Below are positions 11,379-23,200 of a stretch of 64,000 nt of DNA, in pieces. A program made the position numbers and the translations under genes. Numbering within the stretch: position 1 is the stretch's first letter; every line of letters starts with the position of its first letter. The DNA lies in assembly GCA_963514095.1 (NCBI GenBank), contig OY741281.1, positions 14,102,882 through 14,166,881 on the forward strand, written 5' to 3'. The notes under the pieces were generated by a model. The model was not told the origin of the DNA, ran no database searches, and saw nothing but the letters and a program-made list of their open reading frames with translations. Origin of the DNA: Eutrigla gurnardus (lineage: Eukaryota > Chordata > Actinopteri > Perciformes > Triglidae).

Positions 11379-11503
11379 GATAACCAACAACAGGGTGTAC
11401 CCTGCCTTCGCCCAATGACAGCTGGGATCGGCTCCAGCCCCCCCGCGACCCTGAATACAGGATAAGCGGTAGAAAATGGATGGATGGATGGATAACCAAC
11501 AAC
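11379..11503 (+). mobile_element. 5'-truncated LINE/SINE tail flanked by a perfect 13-bp target-site duplication
   Basis: The 99-bp core (11,392-11,490) runs from GGGTGTACCCTGCC through CAGCTGGGATCGGCTCCAG and ACAGGATAAGCGG to a (TGGA)n tail. This is a very common fish retroposon 3' end, which I associate with L2-like LINEs or SINEs sharing their tail; that family label is from memory. GATAACCAACAAC occurs immediately before (11,379-11,391) and immediately after (11,491-11,503) the core. This proves an insertion event and suggests a fairly recent one, since the duplication is still perfect. The core is far too short to encode anything. Confidence 0.85.
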
Positions 11504-12758
11504 ATTGAAAAATGGCATTTCATATCTAAATTGTTGCCAACCACTGTACATGAATACTGCCCAAGACCTGTACTTTGGCGTGTAAAATAGGTGGAGTTCT
11601 CCCCCGCTTTTTTGAAATGACAAGATCAAGCTAAGTTGATTTGAATAATTGTCTTAACTCTGGGAAAAGCACTTTATCACTCCTCGGTGATTGTTTGACT
11701 GCCAGTGCAAACACATGATTAGCAGGAGTGTTAACGAAGTGCTTCATTTGACACCGCAGACATGACGTGTTGTCTTGCTAATGCTGCTGCTCAGTGTGAA
11801 CAGATCACATGGAGAACTGCTCAATTAACACAGCGAGAAATTCTGCACAACACCTCCAGACTCCAAACGTAATTTCAGGTATTCTAGCCTCCCAATTAAA
11901 GTTTTTTTCCCAACGTTGTGGAAATAGTTGATCAGCAATTTCTTCCCATTTACAGAAGCCAATAATCTCCTTCGTTCTCGGTAGTTTTACATTAGGCTTC
12001 ACTTCAATTAAAGCAGCCTCTTCTCATGCACTGGTCTGTACACATGTTCGTACAGCTCACATGTTCTCCAGCGATGAAAGCTTGAATAGGATTTCAGCAC
12101 TTCATGGATGTGCTTGATTTTCTCCCATTTTACGAAGATCAAACACAGTCTGGCTGTAGCTGCCTTGCCAGGCTCATTGAGCCCGCTGCAGCGCCGAGGA
12201 GTTTTAGCAATGGGAGTATTTCAGCCCTCTGGCAACGCAATCTCTATATCCCAGTGTAATTATCAGGATAAGACACTCTCCCTCGGTGGTGAAGGCCAAA
12301 GTTTCCTGCCAGGGTGCGTGGAGATTTGATTTGATTGAAAAAGGCTGTGCTGCATGGTGCGTCCTCGCGGGGCTGCAGGGCTCCTGCACCTCTTACAGTA
12401 AGGCTGTCCACATACAACAAGCAGGATTATTTTCTCCTTCTCAGGGTCACCGCTGCACCCAACCTGAGAGGAAGTGGAGGGGAAGTTTCACACAATTGCC
12501 GCAGAAGCGTGCTGAAATATATGCAATACATTTAAATGTATATTGATTTTATTCTAACATGGTGAGGCTTTCTGTTCCTCGGTTGAATCATTTTTGTGTT
12601 ACCTGCTTCCTGTGACCGCGTCCCGAGGTATCTCATTGCATCTGCTTGAGGCATTTCCCTCCACCACGTCGGAACACAAAAACAAAACAGCAAGCCAGGG
12701 AGGCACCGTGTCACACTCGAGGTCACCGGAATATCTTCTGGTTCACTGGTCGCTGAGG

Positions 12759-12759
<1 letters not shown>
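11504..12759. other. gene-free stretch, part candidate non-coding element
   Basis: From about 11,690 to 12,040 the sequence has the balanced, non-repetitive look of a conserved non-coding block (GATTAGCAGG, TTAACGAAG and CAATTAAA words). The overlapping frames at 12,108-12,546 run in different frames and strands, have no domain and carry no convincing splice pair. Confidence 0.35.

Positions 12760-12813
<54 letters not shown>
12760..12813. repeat. (CA)27 microsatellite
   Basis: A perfect 54-bp CA run. It creates a false valine/cysteine-rich frame on the minus strand and a threonine/histidine-rich one on the plus strand. Confidence 0.97.
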
Positions 12814-12817
<4 letters not shown>

Positions 12818-15800
12818 ATAACAAAACAACCACTAACTCTGCTGGTTAATAAATGCTGTAATGTAACCGTTGTAACACACACATTCGTTGAACGGTGCAG
12901 CGTGTCCATTTGGATGTTTGATTAATTTTTAAATTCCTTACTTTCATGTTGCATCCCAATTCTATATGCAAAACCAATTCCAGAGAACACCACACCGAAC
13001 ATCCCCCTCAGCTGGTTAAAAATTAATAGAACGTCAATGCCTGAGCATTGTGTTACCTTTTAACCAAGCGCTTCGTTAAATATTCAATCTCAGGAAGGCA
13101 AATATAACATTCCTTTTCCTTTAGTTGTGTCTTTGTCTAGTTGTGTCATGTTGCTTCCCTCTTTTCTTTCTTTCTCTCCTGTTGACTCTGATGCCCAGAC
13201 TTCCGCTTAATTGGCATTTTCGTCGAGCTCTCCCGAGTGTGAAACAACAGAGTCTCACACCTCAAATACAGTATTTAGTCATTATTTTGCACACAGTCGT
13301 CTGACAGCAGGAAACCTTATTAGCCGAGCTAATTGAAGGGGTGACTCGCAACCCAATTAGGTCTAATTGGAGGCTGATAGAACAGCCTTCAGAGATAACC
13401 TGCGCTGACTTTGACCACCGCTGCATCCTCGCACCCCTGGACGCCTTCTTCCTCCCTGCGTGAACGCCGCCGCCGCCTTGCCGAGGTCTGGGTCGCGAGT
13501 CCAGCTTCTGCAATCGCGTAATAATGAAATTGTTACATTATGCGGAGCAACAATGGGAATCTATTCATGGTGATGTGGCGGAGCAGAGGGGGCTGTGAGA
13601 GGTGGCCGAGGCTAATTCAGCGAAGCCTTCACACAAAGAGCGGGACAATGTCCCGGGTATAGAGCTGTTGTCTCAGGGCCGAGACCACCCCAGCAAACCC
13701 TCACTCAATCACACACAATGGACGCTGGTGGCCTCTTGGTCGATACTTTAGAAACACGACCTATAAAAGAAAGAGCTTCACGTCATAGGTGTTAAACTCT
13801 TGTCTTAAAAAATAACAAGTGGAGCTTCGGCGTTTCAGTTTCTCTTCAAGAGCTTTAAAGCTGCGTCGTGCATCCATGACGACTGCATCGTTTAACATTA
13901 TTATCAACACATAAGCTAAAGTTATCCCAGAATTCTCTTCACAAGCGAATGGTTTTTAACAATCTCCTAGTTTGCCTCTCCTACAGCAACATAATGATGT
14001 GCGCTCGGCTGCGTGCGTTTATGTGAACCACTTTGAACTGTTAACAGCTAAGCGTCGTTCCCAATGAAGCTTTTTTTATAGTATACGTTTAGAAAAATAA
14101 CAAATTGCTAATAATAATACACCGTGCCAAGGCTTAAATGTGGCGAACAAACATTATGTTTCTTTAATGCAGGGCTCTTAAAGCTCTGTGCTGCTTTAAA
14201 TAAACAAAATACTCAAACTTAAAGTAAAATGAGCTCAAATCAACTCCTCTGACATGGTTTCAGTAAACGCCATGGCGTTGAACTTGTGGTATGATTATGA
14301 TCTGTTGGATTGCCTCATACAGCTGTTAATCATGTTGTATCCAACCCTTTATACCCTTACATTGTTTGAGCTGATTCAAAACACAACACACTGGAGAAAT
14401 CCTTTCAGTTTTAGACGAGTGTCCAGAGCTTGGCAGAGTGATACGGACTGTATCTGACAGTTGTTGCTGTTATAAGAAGTTTATCCATCACCTGATGTAA
14501 AATTTGGACATAAAGGTTTAATACACTTAACACAGTGCAGCTACAGTGTTTTCTACTTCCTCTGAGTCAGTTTTTAAAGTGAATCCATTAATTATTGATA
14601 TGTTGTCTTAGTGTATCAATTGAGTGTGATATACAAACATAAGATGTCTTTTACGAGTCAATTTAGTAGCTAGTCTGGAGCTTTCAATCATATGAGTATT
14701 ATTCCTTCTACTATTTTTTCAAATAAATGGACACAGATGTTCAAATTAATCTTTTACTGATCATTTTTCCAACCATTTAGCTTAAAAATTTAGATTGAAA
14801 GTTCATTCTTGACCTTGAAAAAACTGTCGACAAATGAATCTTAATCACGTCCATTTAATAGCCTTTTACATCTTTCTCAGAATTCATGCATCTTTTTAAT
14901 CTATATGTTTTGCTCACCATGGACCAAAATAAAGGTAAATACATTTCCATGACAACCAAGCAAACGTCAGAAAGGTCCTGATAGAAAGCTTGTCTATTAA
15001 ATAGACAATGCGATGAGATTGTTTTGTCATACTGCTTCCAACTTCAGTGACTTTCATTACAAATTAAATATGATTTCAAGTCAAAAATCTCAAAGGAATG
15101 ATACGAACACCCCAACAAACACCCCAAACAAAACAAGAAATTAAAGAATGACTGCATGTACATTCTGTTTAAAATATATAACTTAGAGAACTGTGTTTTA
15201 AATCTACCCATATGCACATTCATAGTGGATCTGCAATCAAATATAATACATGAAACCCTGTACCTGTACTCATCACAAATGCCTCAATAAACTGTAAAGC
15301 AATTACTTTCACCCCAGCAGAGATGGTGGAGTGTTTTTATTTATTGACATATCTTCACTTTGATGATGCTCTCTGAAACAACTGGGATCATAAATGCACA
15401 CTGAGAGTTCCCACCAATCCATATGCAGCAGGAACAAAAGCAGATAAAAGTGGCTTTTCTGTATGAGGAGAGCATCAGGTACCAAGGGAAATACGTTTGA
15501 GCCCACTAATGTTTCCTCTTTAGGGGGAATCCGATGTGTATATGGGTGTGTGAGATCAAGAAGCAAATGAGTGGGGGTATTCCCCTATCTGATTGGCCAC
15601 TGGCCGGGTTTGGAACGTGATGCAAGTAAACACAGGATCCCTTTGAAATACCTAACGCACCATTTGCAATTCTAAACATCTCGCTTTACATTTGCCCATC
15701 GTGGCCAGGACGTGTGTGTGTGTGTGCGCGGTTGTGTGTGTGTTTTCTGTGGCGTCAAATCAGTGAAACTAAAGCTGGTTGAAAATCAGGAACACGTGGC

Positions 15801-17924
15801 CTTTGAAGAGACCCGCGATGTGGAGAAAAGGGGAGGAAGACGTGAGAGAAGAGAAAGGCAGACACAGGATCTCTGCAGGAATATGCTGTTTAAAGAAGTG
15901 TCATCATAATTCACCTCCAAATCTGAATTGACGGGAAGCTGTAAAGCGTCAAGTACATTCTCAGAGCAGAATCATGAATCAAAAGAGCTGTTGTAGTGAG
16001 TTCTTGCAGAATGTTACAACACTGAGGGTGGACACCTGTCATTCTCTAAGTATAGCTTTAACACAGCAGTACTCCACCTGTGGCAAGCACCTACAGAATG
16101 ATATAAGGGGAGGAATGTGAAAGTTTTTTTTTTTTCTTTTTTTTTTTACTATGACATTTTTTTTTAAATTATTGCTTACTCCTCTGTTTTGGGGTAAACT
16201 CGTTATTTTTGGGGTTCTAAATGTCACGGATGTACGAGTGAAACGAGCCGATGCCCGGCCAGCACATCAAGTCATCATGATTAGTGGAACCCAAATAGAG
16301 TTTTTAGCAATTTAAATTCATTAAAATGGCTTCTGGGAATGCAATTACCAATGCAAACAGTCCTCGGACTGGGCTCATTGGAATTCCTGCCGTACAGAAA
16401 CACTCGGCTCCTTCTCACTTTGGCAAGGCAGATAGCAGACAGACAAGCTGTCAGAATCGTTATCGTCGGCACTTCATCTCGTTAATTTGGTAGATGGGAG
16501 CGCGAGTATTTGCCCTGTGGAAAACTAAACACACTCGCAGGGTTTCTCTAACCCCCTCCTATTCTGTCCACGGAGAAACCAGCCAAGCAGCAAGGCAGCC
16601 AGGCCCACACATAGCCTGCAGTCATATCAGACCCAACAGCCTGGCTGGAGTCAATATGACCGCGGGCGAAAAAATTGTGGTGGAGCTTGGTCCCCCTCAA
16701 TCTGAGACCTGGCTCGGGGGAAAAAAAAAAAAAAACAGCTAGCGAGGCGCTCATTCAATATGAGTGAACCTCTCCCCCATCCTCTCTCTCATACACACCA
16801 ATGCACATTTCAAAACTTGCTCTCACTCAACCCGTGTCAATCCCCCCCACCACTCACTCTTTCCAGCTCCCCCATCCCACTCTCTGGCTCCCTCTCAACC
16901 TCTCCTTGTTTTTATTGTAAGATGTACATGCTTTATGTTTCATTATTATGTGAAGACGAGTAGTGTGTGTGTGTGTGTGTCACAACATTCTGACAACCAG
17001 ATTTGATTTGACAGCAGAAATGCCTCTGCTGACCCTGCAGACCAGAATGTAGAAAAGAGCTGGATTTGGGCTAAAAGTACTTTTTTTGTGGAGTTTGGTG
17101 CTTGCTGTGTGCATCGCTGCTCGTTGACTCCAAAGTTCGCTCACTATTCTCTACCTTTCGTTTCCATCTTTGAGAGCTGATCGAGGTTCAATCATGGCAA
17201 TTTGGTGAGGAATAATGATTAGGAGTAAATGGCGGAGTCAGAGAGGAAGCACCTCTTCTTTGCTGGGTGAAGCAAGAAACGAGCCAATCAGTGTCTTTTC
17301 CCCCCAGGGATCAGGTGACTCATAGGCGACATAATGAAAAGCTAAATGAAACAAAACCTGAATTAAAAAAAAACAATACCTGTATGAGCTATTCAATAAT
17401 GAAATAGTGTCAGTCATTATTTTGGAGAGGTCATCCACAGGACGGAATCCCATCCTATTTTGTGTATCAGCCCCTAATATTATTCATTTTGTCAACTGAA
17501 TATTTATGACTAAAACACACAATTCAGGCAAAAATGCAAAAGCTCCCCACGTCGAGGCCTGCTTAGACATCTCAAAGAGAATACGCAAACACAAACTGCT
17601 TTATTGCGGTGTGTGTGCGAACAGCCCTGTCAAACGTCTGTTTACCATCTCAGGTTCCCAGAGGCACAAACCTCTCGACAGAGGCTACATCTATTTTTCC
17701 TGCTGAAAGACGCCTTTAAAACAACGGCGTTGTGCAGTTTCTGCTTTAAAGGCAGGATCGATGTCAGTGTTCCAACCTCAGAGGACAAATTAGAGTCAAA
17801 GTAAGATCGCCTTGTAAGAGATAGTGTAAACAAAACCCCACATCTGACAGTCGGGTGGCAGAGTCTCGCTTTAAAATGTTCCTACATTCCCCTCACCGTG
17901 GATAGAGCTCATGTTAATAGGAAG
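12814..17924. other. long gene-free stretch with candidate non-coding blocks
   Basis: Four parts can be separated. 13,190-13,680 is relatively CpG-rich and repeat-free, with GCTAATTGAAGG, GGTCTAATTGG and GCTAATTCAGCG words, and looks like a regulatory block. 14,460-15,300 is AT-rich and featureless. 16,270-16,480 again looks enhancer-like (AATTTAAATTCATTAAAATGG, GCAATTACC). 16,760-16,910 is pyrimidine-rich. Short GT tracts lie at 15,712-15,743 and 16,963-16,980, and T/A homopolymers near 16,125-16,165 and 16,720-16,735. No exon was recognised. Confidence 0.4.
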
Positions 17925-18394
17925 AGTTTGGCATTTGGGGAAATACACCTGTTTCCTTTGTTTTTGCCAAGAGTTAGATGAGAAGGTTGTTTGTTGAATA
18001 CGAAGCTGCAGCCAGGAGACTGTTAGCTTAGCATAAATACTGGAAACATGGGGGGAACAGCTAGCGTGTAACACCTCAAACCTCACAAATGAACACAATA
18101 TAGCCTGTGTTTTAATTTAGACAAAAACCAACGTGTAAAAACAATATGTTTTGTGTAAGGAACTATTTCTTGGCCCCTTTGTTATTTTGAGCATGTTAGC
18201 ATGCCGACGTTAGCATTTAGCTCAAAGCACCACCGTAGTTAAATACAGCCTCTCTTTGTCTTGTTTTATGTGGACAGGAGAGCTGTTTCCTGTCTTTATG
18301 CTAAGCTAACTGCTGCTGCCATATTTAACAGACAGGTATGATCTGAACTCTCAGCAAGAATGTGAATAAGAGCATTCCCCAAAAAGCTCAAACT
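17925..18394. mobile_element. nearly complete teleost fold-back (long-TIR) element
   Basis: The left arm (agtttggcatttggggaaa ... agagttagatgagaagg ... ctgttagcttagcataaa) is mirrored by the right arm in reverse complement (tttatgctaagctaac ... ctctcagcaag ... ccccaaaaagctcaaact). The arms are imperfect inverted repeats of roughly 130 bp each including the inner core. This is the family whose fragments appear at 4.1, 7.4 and 63.7 kb. It has no transposase frame and is a non-autonomous element. The centre includes sequence from another family (18,183-18,254). A possible imperfect target duplication (taggaag / tagaagaa) flanks it. Confidence 0.7.
18183..18254 (+). mobile_element. TAGC-family fragment nested in the fold-back element
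   Basis: The segment 'gagcatgttagcatgc..acgttagcatttagctcaaagcaccaccgt..ttaaatacagcct' matches the 3' portion of the TAGC-family repeat seen at 10,976-11,258 and, inverted, at 33,943-34,362. It lies between the two arms of the fold-back element, so either it inserted there or the mobile unit is itself composite. Confidence 0.6.
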
Positions 18395-18852
18395 AGAAGA
18401 AGTCAGTAGATTTGTGGTGTTCATATGAAAATCCATGGAGGCAGGTGAAAGTGAGTGTATTCTTGGCTTGGACGCCCAGCTCACTTGTTGGTCTCAAAGT
18501 AAACACACGGCAGATCACTGCTTCTTAGCGCGGCAGCTCAAATATAGATTTCACTGTCATCTTTAAGTATGCAAACGATCCGTCTGTTTGTCGGTAGATG
18601 GACGGCTCACGGCTGCATTCCAGGCTTTACTTTTTTCTTCATTTTAATACCCAAATTGACGCCGTCCTTTTGTTGCCGCGCTGAGCCTCTCGCCGGCCAA
18701 GAAAACAAAAAAGTCAGTTATGCGGCGTCAATTGATGCGACGGGCATTTAGTGAGGTGATTTCTATGGTAACAATCCTCAGGAACATTTTCATTTCCAGC
18801 ATCAAATGGGTGAAAACCCAGCCGTGATAATTAGCACTGTGTGTGTAGCTTC

Positions 18853-18855
<3 letters not shown>
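18395..18855. other. candidate conserved non-coding block
   Basis: From about 18,490 the sequence is free of recognised repeats and contains TATGCAAAC, GTCAATTGATG, CTATGGTAACAA and GATAATTAGC words. The composition resembles known vertebrate enhancers. No frame over 63 codons is present. Conservation is not testable here. Confidence 0.3.

Positions 18856-18902
<47 letters not shown>
18856..18902. repeat. (TG)23 microsatellite
   Basis: A perfect TG run, followed at once by a TTTGTGTG imperfection. Confidence 0.96.
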
Positions 18903-18905
<3 letters not shown>

Positions 18906-19904
18906 TGTGGAACCTGCTTTAAAGGACTTCAAAAAGCCTGGAGGAAAAACACAGTTTGGTGTTTTACGACATCTTGCCACTCTCTCTGCTGTCAGTCAGC
19001 ATTACGGGCTGTTTTTCGCCTGTTGTATTTTCTTTTGTAATCTAAAGCACCGTCCCTTTTAAAAAAAAAAACCCGACTCTGCTAATTACTTTATTTAATC
19101 GGGTGCCGGCCGAGGAATTATTTTTTTAGCCCGGAGCTAATTTTGAACCTGTAACAATAGCTTTTGGAATATCAGTTTTAGATAAAAAGCTTTAATAGTT
19201 AATCCTGGAGGCTGTTATGTCTACACACTTGGACTCGACACTTTCATGTGGACCCTTCAAGATCATGAGGACTCTGATACAGTTGTATTGCACCTGAGGA
19301 TAATCTGGAAACCAATGCAATTAGTGGGACTGTGCACAAAACAAGGAAGGGTATAATATTTGAGAAAACAAGTCACAGTAGTCAAAGTGTTTGAGTCTCT
19401 TTCACAAAATATCCCCGAAACCACCCAGTCCTCTTCTTTCTGATCCACACCTGTTCCTTTCCTACCACCCCCCAACTCTTATTTTTCTGTTTTGAATTAG
19501 CGAAACCAACCCCCCCCCCCCACCAAAAAAAGACAGGGTTGGGGGTTTGGTGGTGGTGGAGGGGTGTAAAAAAAAAAAAATCAAAGGGAAATCGGCAGAA
19601 TGCGTACTTTCAGAGGCTGCGGCACAGTTGAACTGAGAAGGCCCAAGTCCTGTGAAAAGAAATGGAGACAGCCTGAATGCAAATTAAATCCCCCTCATTC
19701 CTGCAAATATTGTCTTAGCCATTAGTGCGGGCTTGACTAGAAAGGAGTGGTCCCACTCATTGTCGCTCGGCCAGGGAGAAGTCAGGGGAAGAATTCTATT
19801 CAGTGGCCGTCTTGGGGGCTCGGTGCACTTGGGCGCTTGTTTGGTACCATTGAAACGCCACAGACCGTGGCAACAAAGAGAGCTTTCAGCGTACCTCACT
19901 GTAA
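18903..19904. other. gene-free stretch with homopolymers
   Basis: Contains a run of C near 19,509-19,521, a G/T-rich patch (19,540-19,566) and an A13 run near 19,568-19,580. The remainder is unique sequence without an exon-like frame. Confidence 0.45.
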
Positions 19905-20010
19905 AAGCATGTGAAAAAGAAGAAAGGAGCTGGATAGGAGGGGAGAGAAGGAGGGAGAAAGAAGGTTGGTGGGGGTGGAGGAGGGTGAGGGTGGGTGGGG
20001 GGAGTGGAAA
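19905..20010 (+). repeat. polypurine tract with a G-quadruplex motif
   Basis: The plus strand is almost purely A/G from about 19,910 to 20,010. Positions 19,983-20,002 read GGGTGAGGGTGGGTGGGGGG: four G-runs of at least three separated by loops of 3, 1 and 1 bases, a textbook short-loop G4 pattern. A long CA tract begins about 140 bp downstream. Confidence 0.7.
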
Positions 20011-20144
20011 ACTTTAGGTGCAGGTCCTGAGTGGGACTGGGCCTGCATGTTGTCTTTTAATCGTCTGGTTTATTTTGCTAGGTGGGATATTGGAGCGCTT
20101 CATGCAGCTTGCACAGTTGACTCCACTGGGTGAGGAGCTGTGGA

Positions 20145-20145
<1 letters not shown>

Positions 20146-20232
<87 letters not shown>

Positions 20233-20243
20233 GCACACACACA
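20146..20243. repeat. long CA microsatellite (~98 bp, two late interruptions)
   Basis: CA units run from 20,146 to 20,229 without a break, then continue to 20,243 after a TACG interruption. The opposite strand forms the same-length GT run responsible for poly-cysteine/valine frames. Confidence 0.97.
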
Positions 20244-23200
20244 GCCTTTGAAGGGCCTACTTGGTCTGTCTTCAAGTGGCACCCATGAGAGACAAAAAAG
20301 AGCCACTTCAGCATAAAACCATACCTGTCTTGTCTCCTCTATTGCTGTTTGTGCGTATTTATGTATTTGCAGTCATTTTTACAGCTGGGTTCTGCTTTCT
20401 GCATCATCTAGTTGCTGTTTGCCGTCTCAGTCTTCATCACGAGGCAGGTCTGAAGTGTGCTACTGACCCGAAGTGGCTTCCCTACACACAGAAGACAGGT
20501 TGCTTTCCTTTATGTTGGAATTCCACAGCCTTCTGCTGTATCCATCGGCTCTGAAACCAAACATGACCGTTCACGAACGGATTGTTTGTGTTCGGATCTA
20601 CACGAGAAAGTTCAATCTGCAGTGCACAAGTGGATGAACGCTCCCCGTGCCAGCAAGGTTAGACTCCGCCACAGGCCTCACGCATTGCCCAACTATGACT
20701 ATTATGGAGAGGAGATGTCTCACCATGCAGCGCATTCACGGGAGCGAAGAAAATACCGCACAGGTTTGTGTTTGTGTGCATAGGTGGAGCCGGGGTGTGT
20801 GCAGAAAGCAGAATAGCCCTTGGCATCCCAGATTTGTTTTGACTGGTGCGTTTACAGCTGCTGCATATGGGCGAGGAAGGGCCCGGCCGAAGTAAAACAA
20901 CCAAATTCTTACTTTTCTTCTTCTCCTTTTCTTTCACTCTTTCTCCTCTCCTGTCTTTGGAGAGATGGCTCCCGGCCAGCCAGCTGTATAATCAAGCCCT
21001 TCATTTCTACTTTATTGACAGATGCTACTTCCAGCCTTGGTTGGGGGAACACGGTTTGTTTTTTGAACCTCTGGGAAAGATTGAATTCCATGGCAGGGTG
21101 ATATATGCTTCGGAAGGCTTTGTTAATGTTGGACTACAGCTGCACGGTAAAAGAGCTGGAATACTTTCCTCCGTTTTTTTTTCAAGAGGGAGAAAACTCA
21201 AAACTTGGACCAGGCGAGAGGAAAACAGTATAGAAACTAATGCAACAGTCAAACCGTTACAGCGAATTGTCTCATTTCCAACGACACCAGTATCACTCAT
21301 GCATATCTCTCATTTGGTTTGGTTGCAGATATACATTTATTTATTGCAAATTATCTTTGCAAGCTTTGCAGGTCCTGAAATCATTTTTGCGTGTTATAAT
21401 CATATTGACATTGATGGATTTTGTCACTTATCTTATTATTATTAATAAACTAGAGTCCCTTGACTTCCTGTCGTTTTCAGAACACTACCATGCACCTGTC
21501 CCTTCCAACTCAAGCTGTGTCTTTGCCTCACATCTCTGCTTGGATTTGTTTGTAAATTTGCACAATCCTGCATGTGCAAAGTGAGCGAGGGATAGAGGAA
21601 GCTCAACATTCAACAAAGTCATGCATCACTTGTCATTCCGGTTTATTCTCTGCTCCGTAATGTCACCTTCGGTAATGTGGCACCCCGAGAATTTCCCATG
21701 TGCCTCCCCGTGCTCCAAAAGCAACCAAGACGTATTACTGCATGTGCTCTTTAGTTTAGATTTGGTGAATGCGTGTCAGCCAAGAAATCCTTGCTCACAC
21801 AAACAGAGGAAGGCAGAGGGTGCCAAGACAATCTGAGGCGGAGGAGACGGCAGGTCGGTGACAATGACAGATGGGATGGAGAGGCCGACTTCTGTATCTG
21901 TATCCTGTATCTCTTCCTGCCAGCCTGTCGGTTCCCCTCCTCTATCAGGGCCTCCGACTTGTTCGGGTGGGACAATCTTTCCTCCCATGCAGTTGCTGGG
22001 AAGACTGATGCACACGCACAGTGACAAATACATTCATGTTCTTTCCATGTGCACCATTTCTAAGTTTGGATAGCAGTTCTGAATTCCCACAGATGAGTAA
22101 CGGCATTCCAAGAGTTTATTTTTAAGTAATGTGGACCTTCCTGTGAAAAAGTAAGATTTAGAAATGATGCCTGGACTCTTGCTACATGAACATATCTGAT
22201 TCATATAATGTCATATTTGTCTAGACATGCATATTTGTGGTTTAGAGTAAGAAAAATGGCTTTTCCATACTGCATTCACAGGTGTTCATTAAACTATTAT
22301 ATATTAGAGAGTCACGTGTTATTTTGAGCTGTCCATGCAGAAAAAAGATCAAGTCTAATTTTCATTTGCATGAAAGCTGAAGGAAATCATAATTACATGT
22401 ATTAACAAGGTCTGGGAAGGGATTTAATGTTATGAGGTATAAAGATTTTTGGTCTCAACACACAGTTTTCCGATAATAATGGATTATTACAGGTGCACTT
22501 TCAGCTTGGCCTCTAAATAAAGTATTTTTTGATAATTCAATGTCTTGTTTCCAAGCAGCTCATGCCTCTTGTCTCTTTGGACTTTGTTGTGAGATGTAAC
22601 TGTTACCAGATCACAGCTAATACTTTGACGAGTCCAATTGTATCAGAACCAATAGAAATTAAGTCCAAAGCTACCGAAATAAGACCCACACGCTCTCCAA
22701 GCTCTCCACACACATGGTGTGTCTGGTTTTGCAATTGCTACCAACGTTATTGAGAAAAAGCAATGAGGTGCAACATTCCCGAAAAGACTTGTTGACATCT
22801 GTGTTTTTCCACTTAGAGAGAAACTCTGCCAAAACACAGGAGCACCTCAAAACCACATCCACTATGCGCTGCTACTGTGGCTTTGTGTTTTTAAAAATAC
22901 AGCTTCCTCCATAAATGCTTACAGACACGCTGGGCTTGCAGGATCTTTCTGCGTATTTCTAAATATGCCTTTGGTACAGGTGTGTGGTGGAGACAGCCAC
23001 ACCTGGACATATAACCTGGACTATTTATCATCTCTCCGCGCTCTCTCCGGCTCGCTTGCCTGCCGGTCTCGACTATTTCCCCTCCAGCAATGGCAGGATT
23101 ATGTCTGACATGTTTAAGGAAGTGGCTTTGGCAGGCGATGTGGAGGAGACGCACGCATGTAGGCATGCACACATGCAGGCCGCACGCACATTCCTGATGC

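Noticed and set aside
20846..21445. 199-codon plus-strand frame, the longest in the window
   Set aside because: No recognisable domain, phenylalanine/serine-rich from T/C-rich sequence, overlapped by other frames on both strands, and no promoter or splice context.
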